Shown here piece by piece: positions 7,609-16,077 of a stretch of DNA of 33,013 nucleotides. Source of the DNA: Oligoflexia bacterium (lineage in GTDB: Bacteria; Bdellovibrionota; Bacteriovoracia; Bacteriovoracales; Bacteriovoracaceae); the NCBI GenBank assembly GCA_015231325.1, contig JADGBS010000018.1, forward strand, positions 1 to 33,013, given 5' to 3'. Within the stretch, counting starts at the first letter, position 1. Each line of letters opens with the position of its first letter. The position numbers and the translations under genes were made by a program. The notes under the pieces were generated by a model, which did no database searches, was not told the origin of the DNA, and saw nothing but the letters and a program-made list of their open reading frames with translations.

Positions 7609-10488
7609 TTATATATTTCCGCCGATAGTGAATCGGACGGTTTCGTTTTTATCAGAAACTCGACGAACGTAATCCATATTTAGTTTAAGTGGAAACGTAT
7701 GCGCCAATAGCAGATCAAGGGTTATTCCACCTCCAAACTCTTTATCTGTTTGGTAATCGTAATGGTAGTGGTAATTGTGGTAAAGATAGTTACTCAAAAT
7801 ACGGGGGCCAAAACGTCTAACTGATAAAAAGAATTTACGATAGTAGGCCCCATAATTAATCACAGTACTGAGCGCAATCCCTCCTCTCAGCCCATGGAAT
7901 GCTTTGTTACTTCTGTCTCCTGGTACCGTTTTTCCTACAGATGCGATTAAGGCAGGATTGCTGCTGTCTTCTATGGGAACGCCAAAGGTGGTGGATATTT
8001 GATTTGCGTAATGGTATTCCCCTTCTAGCGCAAGAAATGATTCCCAGGGAAGTGCGATCATGCTGCCGATTTCTGTCGCCGCTTCTTTGCCTTGGTAGTT
8101 TTGTCTTCCTTCTAGGTGAAATTGCAATAGTTCATAAGGAAAAAGTGAGAGTGGACCACTGCGACTCTTTTTCAATAGCAGGGAAAGATACTTCTCGTAA
8201 TATCCTGTTTCATATTCATGAATATAGGAAATCGTCGGTTTAATAGTTAAGATGAAGTGTGGCAGTATTTCATAAGGAAGGATTACTCCTGCCTCGATTG
8301 CAAGTTTGTTTCGATCGGATGACAACGGCGATGCAGGAAGGATACTGTTTTCTCTATTGTAATAATTTTGATAAAGGTGAAGGGTAGAAAACCAATTTAG
8401 AATATATTTTTCGTTGAGGTAAGTTAGGGAAAAGTGGTTGATGCTATTAGAGTGAAAGTATCGTTGGTAAGCAGCATCGATGTTTTGGTTATTGAAAACT
8501 CCTTCCGCAAATAAATGGTTTTGTTGCAAGGGATCAGAAAATTGTGCAACTAATTTTGTTTCGGTGGTCGATCCGGTAGTTCTATTTTTTTTAGAATAGT
8601 GCATATTCCAATTAGATAGACGCATGGCCGGTAGCATATGATACGACGAAATCTCTTCTTGAGGGAGAGGGATCGTCGCCGAAGGTGTTACTGCTGGTGG
8701 TGAATGATTATCCTTGTCCCATGCATATTCATAAGCTGCGGGGGAGGTGGGGGTTTCGGTTACTGTTATTATGTGGTAAATGTATCCATCTGGCGAAAAT
8801 TCTGCGATAAGAAATCTATTATCGTCGATTAAACTAGCATTAGCAATGGTATCTAGTGGGGAGAGGCGCGAGAAGGAGTGATTTTTGCCGTTACAGGCGA
8901 AAAGGGATTCACCATACTTGGTGGCAGCAATAAAATAGATGAGATTCTTTGGTTTATTTACGTCAATCAGACGTCCGTAATGGCCATCGTACTCGCAAAG
9001 CTCCTCAGTTTTGTCGTTGCCAGTGCCATTTTGATTAAAACGATACAATACTCGTTTATTTTCTTTTTGCTTGAAGAAATAGGCGTTGCCCGTGTCATCT
9101 AAGATTGCACGAGAATTAACATCCCCCAAGTCTGAATTATCCGAATTATCTGCATTATCTGAATATTTTTTTAAAAATAAACGAGGAGAGGTAAATGATT
9201 TGTTTACGTCAAAATACAATTGTGTTGCAGCACGGATATCGTTTACGTCTTTATATTTATACTCCTCTAAAAATGAACGGTTTTTTCCCCAAAGGGAATA
9301 AAATGTCTCATCTTGTGAACGAGACGTAGATGAAGTGGCCGAATAATATTCATTATTCAGTATAAAAAGTTTTCCATTGGGGAGGTCGCTGTTGACTAGA
9401 GATACTTGTAATGTTTTTTTGTTGATGCTAGCAATTTGATTTTCTCTTCTGCCGTCACTATTGATCATAAAAAATATATTCTCTTGATCGCTATTCATTA
9501 GTGATTTGATCTGGGATTTTGCTAATATTTTTATATTGGGATTGTTGGTGAAATTACTAGCAACTTGCAGTGATGCCTCTTCTCTGTAGCTATCAAGAAA
9601 ATCTGATATGGTCTGGGAGAAGCTTTTTCCGAAATGCTCCTTGAATGTACTATTTAAAATAATTGGTAAAAAATAATGTTGGCCATGCACTTTAAAAAAC
9701 TGATTTGTTTTATCAATGCCGAATTTGTTTGCAAGATAAAGATTGTAATAACCACCGATGAGATATTTTTCAGCGCTGTATGGAAATGAGAGATGGGCAT
9801 TCAGCAGTCTGGTTTCATCCAACAGATTTTCTTTGAGCAAGCGATAAAAAACTGCCCGTGCTGCCCCACTATAAAGTCGTCCGCCATTTTGAAATCGGGA
9901 TTCATTGAGTACAGAGTTGCCTTCCAGTAGTAGTGTTGGCAAAATTATATTTGGTTGAGGAAATAGCGGGATAGGAATTATGGGATAGACAAAAAATAAG
10001 TAGGTACCAAAGATGCGTCTGGTGAAATCACCAAATCCTTCACTGGGGTTAAGCTGATAGAGGTGTCCCATCTCGTGAATGATAAGTCCTTTGCTCCAGG
10101 AGGTTTCTGCCATATCATCAACGAGACTGGTGCCACCGCTATAGTAGACGTTAGTGTTGAAGGGATATAGGGTAGCAAATGCGTTGGCAACTTGATTGCG
10201 ATAGGATGTGAAGACCACGTTGGTTTTTCCGTAGAGTTTATATCCGAAACTTTTGTCATATTCCAACATAATTTGTCGGTGAAAATTAACCAGTTCCTCT
10301 AAATGAGTAGCGTGATCTTGGGAAAAGATATACAGAGCATTACTGGTATCGTTATCATATTTAAAGTAGTCTTTGTCATTTTTTGCTAAAAAGGCAAAAG
10401 AAGATAAGGGTGTAAATGGTAGAGCTGAAACAAATAGGATATGTAAGGTATAAAATAGACGTACCAAAATCGGCATAGCAATTTTCAA
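7609..10488 (-). CDS. Exported HExxH metalloprotease-like protein with predicted propeller and outer-membrane barrel
   Basis: A 959-residue protein with a signal peptide (hydrophobic ~6-34). Near residue 138 is a zinc-protease motif H138-E-M-G-H142 (LIIHEMGHLYQL); about 50 residues later LLEG (E189-G190) and NESRF (E196) resemble the third-ligand segment of gluzincin/'peptidase MA' proteins. The middle (~320-600) reads as short beta repeats punctuated by SDG/NSDGRR-type turns, like a TolB/propeller domain. The last ~330 residues alternate aromatic and polar residues (for example YEILPHFILTIKPTISYIHE) as in an outer-membrane barrel. Start: TTG 10488 has GGGG seven bases upstream; ATG 10476 lacks a good site, so TTG is preferred but not certain. 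Zinc-binding and barrel assignments come from pattern reading only. A secreted or surface protease is the likeliest role. Confidence 0.75.
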   Translation of the reverse strand: MKIAMPILVRLFYTLHILFVSALPFTPLSSFAFLAKNDKDYFKYDNDTSNALYIFSQDHATHLEELVNFHRQIMLEYDKSFGYKLYGKTNVVFTSYRNQVANAFATLYPFNTNVYYSGGTSLVDDMAETSWSKGLIIHEMGHLYQLNPSEGFGDFTRRIFGTYLFFVYPIIPIPLFPQPNIILPTLLLEGNSVLNESRFQNGGRLYSGAARAVFYRLLKENLLDETRLLNAHLSFPYSAEKYLIGGYYNLYLANKFGIDKTNQFFKVHGQHYFLPIILNSTFKEHFGKSFSQTISDFLDSYREEASLQVASNFTNNPNIKILAKSQIKSLMNSDQENIFFMINSDGRRENQIASINKKTLQVSLVNSDLPNGKLFILNNEYYSATSSTSRSQDETFYSLWGKNRSFLEEYKYKDVNDIRAATQLYFDVNKSFTSPRLFLKKYSDNADNSDNSDLGDVNSRAILDDTGNAYFFKQKENKRVLYRFNQNGTGNDKTEELCEYDGHYGRLIDVNKPKNLIYFIAATKYGESLFACNGKNHSFSRLSPLDTIANASLIDDNRFLIAEFSPDGYIYHIITVTETPTSPAAYEYAWDKDNHSPPAVTPSATIPLPQEEISSYHMLPAMRLSNWNMHYSKKNRTTGSTTETKLVAQFSDPLQQNHLFAEGVFNNQNIDAAYQRYFHSNSINHFSLTYLNEKYILNWFSTLHLYQNYYNRENSILPASPLSSDRNKLAIEAGVILPYEILPHFILTIKPTISYIHEYETGYYEKYLSLLLKKSRSGPLSLFPYELLQFHLEGRQNYQGKEAATEIGSMIALPWESFLALEGEYHYANQISTTFGVPIEDSSNPALIASVGKTVPGDRSNKAFHGLRGGIALSTVINYGAYYRKFFLSVRRFGPRILSNYLYHNYHYHYDYQTDKEFGGGITLDLLLAHTFPLKLNMDYVRRVSDKNETVRFTIGGNI

Positions 10489-10542
10489 TATAGTGCCCCA
10501 TTGTCATCTGTTATTACGAAATGTTATTTTTATGTTACATTG

Positions 10543-10602
10543 AATTTAGCATGGAATTTAGTATTTTATTTAGTATTTAATCTAGCATTTAATTTAGCAT
10601 TG
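10543..10602. repeat. AT-rich imperfect 12-bp tandem repeats between divergent genes
   Basis: About five degenerate units of the form (a)atttagcattt/gtattt occupy the gap between the minus-strand gene starting at 10488 and the plus-strand gene starting at 10668. The gap must hold both promoters. The repeat creates an open frame on the plus strand (from 10501) that I regard as spurious. Confidence 0.6.
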
Positions 10603-10667
10603 ATTAAAGTTATTGGATATAGTAATGTTTTTTATGTCGTGTTTTTTTATTTTTGTGGGGGGGAACG

Positions 10668-13559
10668 ATGTCTATTTTTAAGAAGATGGTCGAAGTTCAT
10701 ATTTCGATTTTTGTTTCAATTTCTGTTTTGGTTGTTATTTTGGCAATATTTTCAATTTTGGGGCCATGGGGACGAGGAACTTTCTCTGCTTTTGCTAATA
10801 GCGACGATGAACAATTAATAGTCAACTATCAAATTTACCCTCAAGAAGTTCGAATAAAAATCATTGAAAAAATGAAAACGATGATTTCTGTTTATAACGA
10901 CGTGACACAAAATCCAAATAAGTACATTGATACCATAAAAGTCTTAGTTCCAGAAATACCTACAAAAAAATTGTTAGAAAAGTCGGCGATAATTGTCTAT
11001 TTAGAGATGGATAGGGGGAAGATTGTCGGAAAAATGATGAAGAATGGTGGTGAAAAAAAAGACAGCATAATTTTATATACTATTGATCAGATAGATTTTC
11101 AGCACGCATCGTTTAGATTTACGAAGATAGATGATCCTAAATTGGCAATGAAGGATGGTAGATTTTTTTTCCTTCGTTTGAAGGATCAATTTTCACTTTT
11201 TAATGATCGCTATTTTATGAAATTTCTTTCATCACTTTATGAATTTATTGATCCTAATAATGAAGCGTTTGCACAAGGCGACAAAACAGCAGGAGGATTG
11301 ATGGATCCTGCGAACGACGAAATCTCATCCCAAATTGTGTTGAAGTACATCGAATCGCTTCCCAAAACAAACGCTGAAGATGTTGCATTCAGAGAGCATA
11401 TGGCAATAAATTTAACTGCGTGTTTGGAAGAAAATGGTCTGTTATCAACGGAATCCGCCCAAGGGGATGAAAAGGCCAGTATTTGTAATCAAATAAATAA
11501 AATTCCCGACTCAGTAAATTATGCATCGATCAAAGGTCGGTTGCAGGCCATGTGTAGCAATATTACAAGTATGAAACATTTTAAGACTATTGCGGGAGTA
11601 GCATTGGGACTAGCAGCAGCTGCCGGACACGACTATAGAAGTAATGCCGAAGAGATGGGTGTGAGCTTCTCTGGAGAGTTAGCAGCGTTTCTGAGCGGCC
11701 CATTGGTGAAACCTGTCGTAGAGAGTGGGATATCACTAGTTAAAAAATATTCTGAAGAAACCATGGCCAGTCGGGGAATGGCGCGGACGGAGGATCCTTC
11801 TGGCCAGCGCAGCGAAGAGGCGGTAGGGGGAGTGGCCGCGGTGGTTGGGGTCGTAATGAGCGGTGTTCATGCTTATCAAGAAGTATCCGCTGCCGCCAAG
11901 ATGGAGAAGGCAAGGAATACAGGGACCTTGACCTATTGTGTTTTGAAAAAAGAGTGTAATACGGAGTTAGATATACATAAACGTTTACAACAGTCATCAG
12001 TCGATGGCGGTGGTCCATTAGAGCATTTGAGCGGGACATTCAATTCCCTACATAACTTGCGCTCAACAACAGGTCCTGCCAGTTCTACCGATTTATGTGA
12101 AGTTCCAGCGTCAGTTCCAGTTCCAGTACCAATGCCAGAACCTATTATGCGTGTTGATGGCATGCTTGCGGCTTCCAAGTCATGTTTGAGACCACGAGGT
12201 ACGAGCAGTTGTTTGGCCGCGAGGGCGATACAAAAGGAAGGCGGTTTTAGTGGAAAATTAAGTTCTCGTGCAGACAATATGGTTCATTCAGCAGCAATAT
12301 TGGAATTAAATGGCATGTTGAGCGATAAAAATTCACAAAGCGATTATTACGAACAGTTAAGTGTCAAATACGAGACATCTGTCACTAGTGGTGGCAAGCA
12401 TTTTGCTTTTACAAAACCTCAGGATAGAAAAAATTGTATCGCTGAGACAGCAAAAAATTGGGTGAAAAATAATGGAAAAGAGTGCTCCTGGTATGATGTT
12501 TTTTGTCAAGTCGGTAGTGTCCCTGAGAGTGAATTAAACAAAGATCAAAGTGGTAATCGCGAATTGCTAGAAAAATATGGTTTGGGCGAAATTGGGATGA
12601 GCGACAAAGGCCCAGTTTCTGTAGCAGTTAGTACTACTAAAGTTGCAGAGAACATATGTCAATGTTATGTAGATTGGAAAATCTGCCTTGCGGAGGTTAA
12701 AGAGAAATTGGCAAAAGTAAAAGAAGAAGAACCTGGTTCTTTTGGTGAAGAATACTCTCCAGATGTTACAGGTGATAGTGTGGCAGAGGTGGCAAGATCC
12801 TATGAAGGAGGAGCAATTAAAAAGCTTGGTCAAATGCTCTCAGGAGGTAGCAGCGCCGGAGAAGGGAGCGTGTGGTCAGCGGTGTTGGCCAATAGCGATC
12901 AACTATATAGTACGTTTGAACGTCTGATTGGTAAAAGTGACTATGGTCAGCTGGTGAAAGCAAAAGGTCTAGACAGTTTTCTATCTAATGGTGCGGAGCG
13001 GGCCATAAGTTACGCACAGAGGGATTTACCCATAACTGATGAAAAATTTCGCAAAGCTCTCTATGAATATTTGGGAGGGATTGAGCAAATAAAGAAAGCA
13101 ATTGTACCAGAATCGAGCAAGCAATCCGATAAGCAAGCACAGAATATGAAAAAAGCGACAAAAGATGCGGATGCAAAAAATAGTGAAAAAAAGTCAAGTG
13201 TGGCATCGGCCGAAAGTATGGTGAAAAAGGCAAGCGAGGAGACTAGCAAAAAAGTTGAAAGCTCATATCAAGAATCACGGAAGAGGGTGATACCAAAGAA
13301 TCGAGCGGGAAATTATACACGCGCGCGGAACGATGTGGCGAATTATTTGGGAAATGTAAAATCTTTAGGGGCGTCAGGCAATGCGGCCAAAATGAGGCAT
13401 GCATATAAGGCAGCGAGATCGAGCAAGTACATTGATGAGAGAATGAAAAAGAATTTGGATAGAGTTCATAGTAAATATTATAGGAGAAGCGTAGGTCCGA
13501 AAAAATTTGATAGTCACGTAGATAATCTTCGCGCCGCCTACCGTAAGGTCGTCCATTAA
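10668..13559 (+). CDS. Large exported or membrane-anchored protein of unknown function
   Basis: The ATG at 10668 follows a strong purine ribosome site (GGGGGGGAA at 10657-10664) and gives a 963-residue product. Residues ~8-30 form a hydrophobic anchor or signal sequence. The next ~170 residues are Lys/Ile-rich and look folded. Around residues 300-335 and 380-400 are small-residue hydrophobic patches (KTIAGVALGLAAAAG, VGGVAAVVGVVMSGVHAY). About a dozen Cys residues in the central part (CVLKKEC, CQCYVDWKICL) suggest disulphides in an exported protein. A VPVPVPMP stretch comes from 6-bp repeats. The last ~150 residues are Lys/Ala/Ser-rich and probably helical. I recognise no family or catalytic motif. 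It may be co-transcribed with the solute-binding protein 42 bp downstream. Confidence 0.75.
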   Translation: MSIFKKMVEVHISIFVSISVLVVILAIFSILGPWGRGTFSAFANSDDEQLIVNYQIYPQEVRIKIIEKMKTMISVYNDVTQNPNKYIDTIKVLVPEIPTKKLLEKSAIIVYLEMDRGKIVGKMMKNGGEKKDSIILYTIDQIDFQHASFRFTKIDDPKLAMKDGRFFFLRLKDQFSLFNDRYFMKFLSSLYEFIDPNNEAFAQGDKTAGGLMDPANDEISSQIVLKYIESLPKTNAEDVAFREHMAINLTACLEENGLLSTESAQGDEKASICNQINKIPDSVNYASIKGRLQAMCSNITSMKHFKTIAGVALGLAAAAGHDYRSNAEEMGVSFSGELAAFLSGPLVKPVVESGISLVKKYSEETMASRGMARTEDPSGQRSEEAVGGVAAVVGVVMSGVHAYQEVSAAAKMEKARNTGTLTYCVLKKECNTELDIHKRLQQSSVDGGGPLEHLSGTFNSLHNLRSTTGPASSTDLCEVPASVPVPVPMPEPIMRVDGMLAASKSCLRPRGTSSCLAARAIQKEGGFSGKLSSRADNMVHSAAILELNGMLSDKNSQSDYYEQLSVKYETSVTSGGKHFAFTKPQDRKNCIAETAKNWVKNNGKECSWYDVFCQVGSVPESELNKDQSGNRELLEKYGLGEIGMSDKGPVSVAVSTTKVAENICQCYVDWKICLAEVKEKLAKVKEEEPGSFGEEYSPDVTGDSVAEVARSYEGGAIKKLGQMLSGGSSAGEGSVWSAVLANSDQLYSTFERLIGKSDYGQLVKAKGLDSFLSNGAERAISYAQRDLPITDEKFRKALYEYLGGIEQIKKAIVPESSKQSDKQAQNMKKATKDADAKNSEKKSSVASAESMVKKASEETSKKVESSYQESRKRVIPKNRAGNYTRARNDVANYLGNVKSLGASGNAAKMRHAYKAARSSKYIDERMKKNLDRVHSKYYRRSVGPKKFDSHVDNLRAAYRKVVH

Positions 13560-13601
13560 TATTAATATTTCAGATATTTTCGTTTTTTGGGGAGGAATAG
13601 T

Positions 13602-14423
13602 ATGCATGTTTATGGATTAGATTCAAAAACTAAGAGTATGTGCTTTTTATTAGTGTTTGCTACGGCCTCAATGGCAGCAGCAGCAACAGCAGCTGCTGCT
13701 ACTGTGACCACAACAGTAGTCGCAGAACAGCGAATAATTATTCGTTCAGATGATTGGATGCCATTTAGTGGAAATCCTAAATCTTCAAAACCTGGTTTAG
13801 TTGTAGAAATATTAAAAGATATTTTTGAAAATCAAGGATACAAAATAGATTATAAAGTTGTGCAGTGGATGACTGCCATTGATGGGGTGCGAAATGGTGA
13901 TTTTGATGCCACCATTGGGTGTACTTACAAAGAGGTGCCCGATTTTATTTTTCCTAAGACCCCATTTTATCAGGCAACGTTTAGTTTTTTTGTAGAAAAA
14001 TCTACGAACTGGCGTTTTTCTGGAGTGGCCTCCCTGGCCTCCTTAACCTCTCTTGCTTGCGTTGAGGAATATGGATACTCTGAGGAAATTGAGGAATATT
14101 TAGCGAATAACCATGAGAACAATCCTTGTATTGAAGGGAAGTTGCCATTGGTTACTAATATTAATCGTGTATTAAAAAAGCAAGCTATGGCACTGGTTGA
14201 TGATGTGAATGTAGTCAATTGGAGAATATCAAAAAATAAAAAATGGAAGAACTCAATAATTTTCGCAGGGCAAAGTCCAACCAAAGAGACAGTTTATGTC
14301 GCATTTTCACCAGCGAAAAAATCCTCAATTGTGTATACGGATATTTATGATAGGGGAGTAAAGAAACTAGAGCAAAATGGAAAACTGGAGCGGTTATATA
14401 AAAAGTATAAGATAATTAGATAA
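13602..14423 (+). CDS. Family-3 periplasmic solute-binding protein (paralogue 1)
   Basis: A 273-residue amino-acid-type substrate-binding protein (SBP_bac_3). The ATG at 13602 has GGGGAGGA at 13589-13596. A signal peptide ends in an Ala/Thr-rich low-complexity run (residues ~24-45). The mature protein starts with the hallmark IIIRSDDWMPFSGNPKSS, then GLVVEILKDIFENQGYKIDY, VPDFIFPKTPFY and a Lys-rich C-terminal helix. Two similar genes follow at 15224 and 17935, and this copy is the most diverged: the P-W-A-R-A-I-K of the others is W-M-T-A-I-D here. No permease or ATPase gene is in the window, so it may feed a transporter encoded elsewhere or act in sensing. A 31-nt hairpin begins at its stop codon. 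Confidence 0.87.
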   Translation: MHVYGLDSKTKSMCFLLVFATASMAAAATAAAATVTTTVVAEQRIIIRSDDWMPFSGNPKSSKPGLVVEILKDIFENQGYKIDYKVVQWMTAIDGVRNGDFDATIGCTYKEVPDFIFPKTPFYQATFSFFVEKSTNWRFSGVASLASLTSLACVEEYGYSEEIEEYLANNHENNPCIEGKLPLVTNINRVLKKQAMALVDDVNVVNWRISKNKKWKNSIIFAGQSPTKETVYVAFSPAKKSSIVYTDIYDRGVKKLEQNGKLERLYKKYKIIR

Positions 14424-14453
14424 GGAACAGGAACCTAATAAGTTCCCGTTCCT
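14423..14453. terminator. 31-nt hairpin downstream of solute-binding paralogue 1 (repeat copy A)
   Basis: Arms AGGAACAGGAAC (14423-14434) and GTTCCCGTTCCT (14442-14453) pair over 12 bp with one mismatch around a 7-nt loop. It sits between convergent genes. No U-run follows on the plus strand, so terminator function is plausible but unproven. The same element, 27/31 identical, is found at 16047-16077. Confidence 0.6.
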
Positions 14454-14464
14454 CAGTTACTTTG

Positions 14465-14490
14465 TGACGCGTCATCATGACGCATCATCC
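14465..14490. repeat. 13-bp tandem duplication at the asparaginase stop codon
   Basis: Units TGACGCGTCATCA and TGACGCATCATCC (11/13 identical) lie head to tail. The minus-strand stop codon (14475-14477) lies at the junction side of the first unit. Confidence 0.75.
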
Positions 14491-15041
14491 CATTCGAACG
14501 TTCCTAACTTTCGATTTTTTTTAAAATGGGAGGCAGCAAATATTCGGCCATGGAAAGATAGATATACTCCTGCGGGAAGTAATTGTGCAGCAAAGATTGC
14601 TTCCACTATATTTTGAAAGGCGTCACTGTCTTCTAGTTCTAGTGGACGCATCGCTCCGGTAAAAATTATTGGGACTTCAATCTTGCTTAAAGATTGTTGA
14701 CAGTAGCGAGCACTTTGGTCGACCGTATCAGTTCCGTGTAAAATTACTATGGGAAGAAGTTCTGGGATAAATTGTTCAAGTACCCTTACTAACTGTTCTC
14801 TGTCTTTGTCATCCATATAAAGAGAGTCTTTGGCCAAGACAGGTCGTACTTCTACCTCGGTGTAGGGAAGGCGGAGTCTTGATAGTACTTTGGATTCCAC
14901 TACAGAATAGCGGTTAATAAGCAAACCATCGTTTTCATCATAGGTTTTTTCAATAGTACCGCCGGTGGTAAGGATGATGATTTTAGTCGGGTGATTATTG
15001 GGTTTTAATTGTAACCAGTTACTATTTTGTTGGCCACTCAC
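14475..15041 (-). CDS. Short asparaginase-domain protein
   Basis: A 188-residue protein matching the N-terminal domain of bacterial L-asparaginases: ILTTGGTIEK with the nucleophile-type Thr29, LHGTDT with Thr104-Asp105, then VPIIFTGAMRPLE and SDAFQN, and a Lys in the SHFKKNRK segment near 174. These are the residues needed for amide hydrolysis. Full-length asparaginases have ~330 residues and a second domain; that domain is absent here. Short asparaginase-domain proteins of this size exist in proteobacteria, so this may be natural rather than a truncation. The GTG start at 15041 is preceded by AAAGGAG eight bases upstream. It is encoded against the flanking solute-binding genes. Activity on asparagine cannot be deduced. 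Confidence 0.8.
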   Translation of the reverse strand: MSGQQNSNWLQLKPNNHPTKIIILTTGGTIEKTYDENDGLLINRYSVVESKVLSRLRLPYTEVEVRPVLAKDSLYMDDKDREQLVRVLEQFIPELLPIVILHGTDTVDQSARYCQQSLSKIEVPIIFTGAMRPLELEDSDAFQNIVEAIFAAQLLPAGVYLSFHGRIFAASHFKKNRKLGTFEWDDAS

Positions 15042-15155
15042 AAGCTAATCTCCTTTAAGTTTTTTTAAGTTTTATTCGAAATATCTATGGTGAATGTATA
15101 GAACTAACTGCAGAAATAACTGCATCGAGGATACACCACTTTTACTACATATGTT

Positions 15156-15169
15156 ATGACAAAAGTCAT
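15156..15169. promoter_or_regulatory. Inverted repeat upstream of solute-binding paralogue 2
   Basis: ATGAC-AAAA-GTCAT, a perfect 5-bp dyad in the gap between the divergent asparaginase-domain gene and the solute-binding gene. TAATAT at 15180-15185 could be a -10 element. This is a possible operator from symmetry and position only. Confidence 0.35.
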
Positions 15170-15223
15170 GGCCTAATGTTAATATACAATAGGGAATTAT
15201 CGATATTCAGATTAGAGGTAATT

Positions 15224-16000
15224 ATGTCATTTAATATTACTATGGGCCGTATGTTTATTTTATTATTTTTTCTCAGTGTTACTATTCCTATGAACGTTAA
15301 GGGCGAGGATACGTTGAGCGTCTGTGCGGATATTTGGATGCCATTTAATGGCGATCCTAAATCTAGTACACCCGGATTTATGGTGGAGGTTATAAAGAAA
15401 ATTTATGCTGAATTTGATGTTAAGATCGATTATAGATTAATGCCTTGGGCCAGAGCAATAAAAGAGGTTCGTACGGGAAGTTGCATTGCTTTGATTGGTG
15501 CCTACAAGGGCGATGCGCCCGATTTTATTTTTCCGCAGGAGTATTTTTCTTTAGGGACAGATGGTTTTTTTGTACTAAGTAAAAAATCTGACTGGCAGTA
15601 TCAAGGGATCGACTCATTGAAAGGTATGAAGCTGGGGTGTATTCTCGATTACTCTTATGGGGAAGAGGTAAATGAATATATAAAATCTTATCCGAAACAA
15701 GTAGATTGCATAGGTGGGATTGATCCTTTGTTGCAAAATATAAGTAAACTGAGTGCAGGAAGGATTGATATTCTAGTAGAAGATATTGCTGTCTTTAATT
15801 GGATACTAGATGAGAAAGACATGACAGGAAAAATTGTTTTGGCAGGTACTGGTCAAAAGAAAATGCCCCTTTACATTGCCTTCTCTCCCAAAGCTATGCG
15901 ATCCAATATATTTGCAACGTTCTTTGATAGAGGGATGAGAAAATTGTCAAAAAGCGGAGACTTGGCAGCATTAAAGAAAAAGTATAAGATTACACAATGA
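15224..16000 (+). CDS. Family-3 periplasmic solute-binding protein (paralogue 2)
   Basis: A 258-residue SBP_bac_3 protein. I chose ATG 15224 (MSFNITMGRMF), with AGAGGT at 15214-15219, over the earlier ATG 15176, which would put charged residues in front of the signal peptide. After the signal sequence (cleavage near VKGED) come LSVCADIWMPFNGDPKSS, then MPWARAIKEVRTG, then DAPDFIFPQEYF and a C-terminal Lys-rich helix ending KKKYKIT. It is clearly closer to the paralogue at 17935 than to the one at 13602. Two Cys residues near the mature N-terminus and middle may form disulphides. No transport partners lie nearby. Three successive hairpins follow before the convergent fpg stop. Confidence 0.88.
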   Translation: MSFNITMGRMFILLFFLSVTIPMNVKGEDTLSVCADIWMPFNGDPKSSTPGFMVEVIKKIYAEFDVKIDYRLMPWARAIKEVRTGSCIALIGAYKGDAPDFIFPQEYFSLGTDGFFVLSKKSDWQYQGIDSLKGMKLGCILDYSYGEEVNEYIKSYPKQVDCIGGIDPLLQNISKLSAGRIDILVEDIAVFNWILDEKDMTGKIVLAGTGQKKMPLYIAFSPKAMRSNIFATFFDRGMRKLSKSGDLAALKKKYKITQ

Positions 16001-16008
16001 ACCATAGT

Positions 16009-16041
16009 GCGGACTTCGTCCGCTCGCGACATGAAGTCGTG
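16009..16041. other. Two adjacent short hairpins downstream of solute-binding paralogue 2
   Basis: GCGGAC-TTC-GTCCGC (16009-16023) is a perfect 6-bp stem. It is followed at 16025-16041 by CGCGAC-ATGAA-GTCGTG with one G-T wobble. With the 31-nt hairpin at 16047 they form a triple-hairpin tail between convergent genes. Confidence 0.55.
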
Positions 16042-16046
16042 TGCTT

Positions 16047-16077
16047 AGGAACGAGAACTTAATAATTTCCCGTTCCT
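16047..16077 (+). terminator. 31-nt hairpin downstream of solute-binding paralogue 2 (repeat copy B)
   Basis: Left arm AGGAACGAGAAC and right arm TTTCCCGTTCCT flank TTAATAA. On the plus strand the arm is followed by TATTTTT, so this copy looks like a working intrinsic terminator for the solute-binding gene. Its right end abuts the fpg stop codon. It is 27/31 identical to the hairpin at 14423-14453. Confidence 0.65.

Noticed and set aside
7899..9301. Plus-strand open frames inside the 959-residue gene
   Set aside because: Antisense shadows; the minus-strand protein has a signal peptide and zinc motif and spans the region without interruption.
10501..10818. Open frame on the plus strand with repeated hydrophobic LVFNLAFNLA-type residues
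   Set aside because: It is made by the AT-rich repeat array and then runs out of frame through the well-supported 963-residue gene with its own ribosome site.
11740..12277. Minus-strand open frames inside the 963-residue gene
   Set aside because: They are antisense shadows without ribosome sites or family features; the plus-strand gene is continuous with its own start signals.
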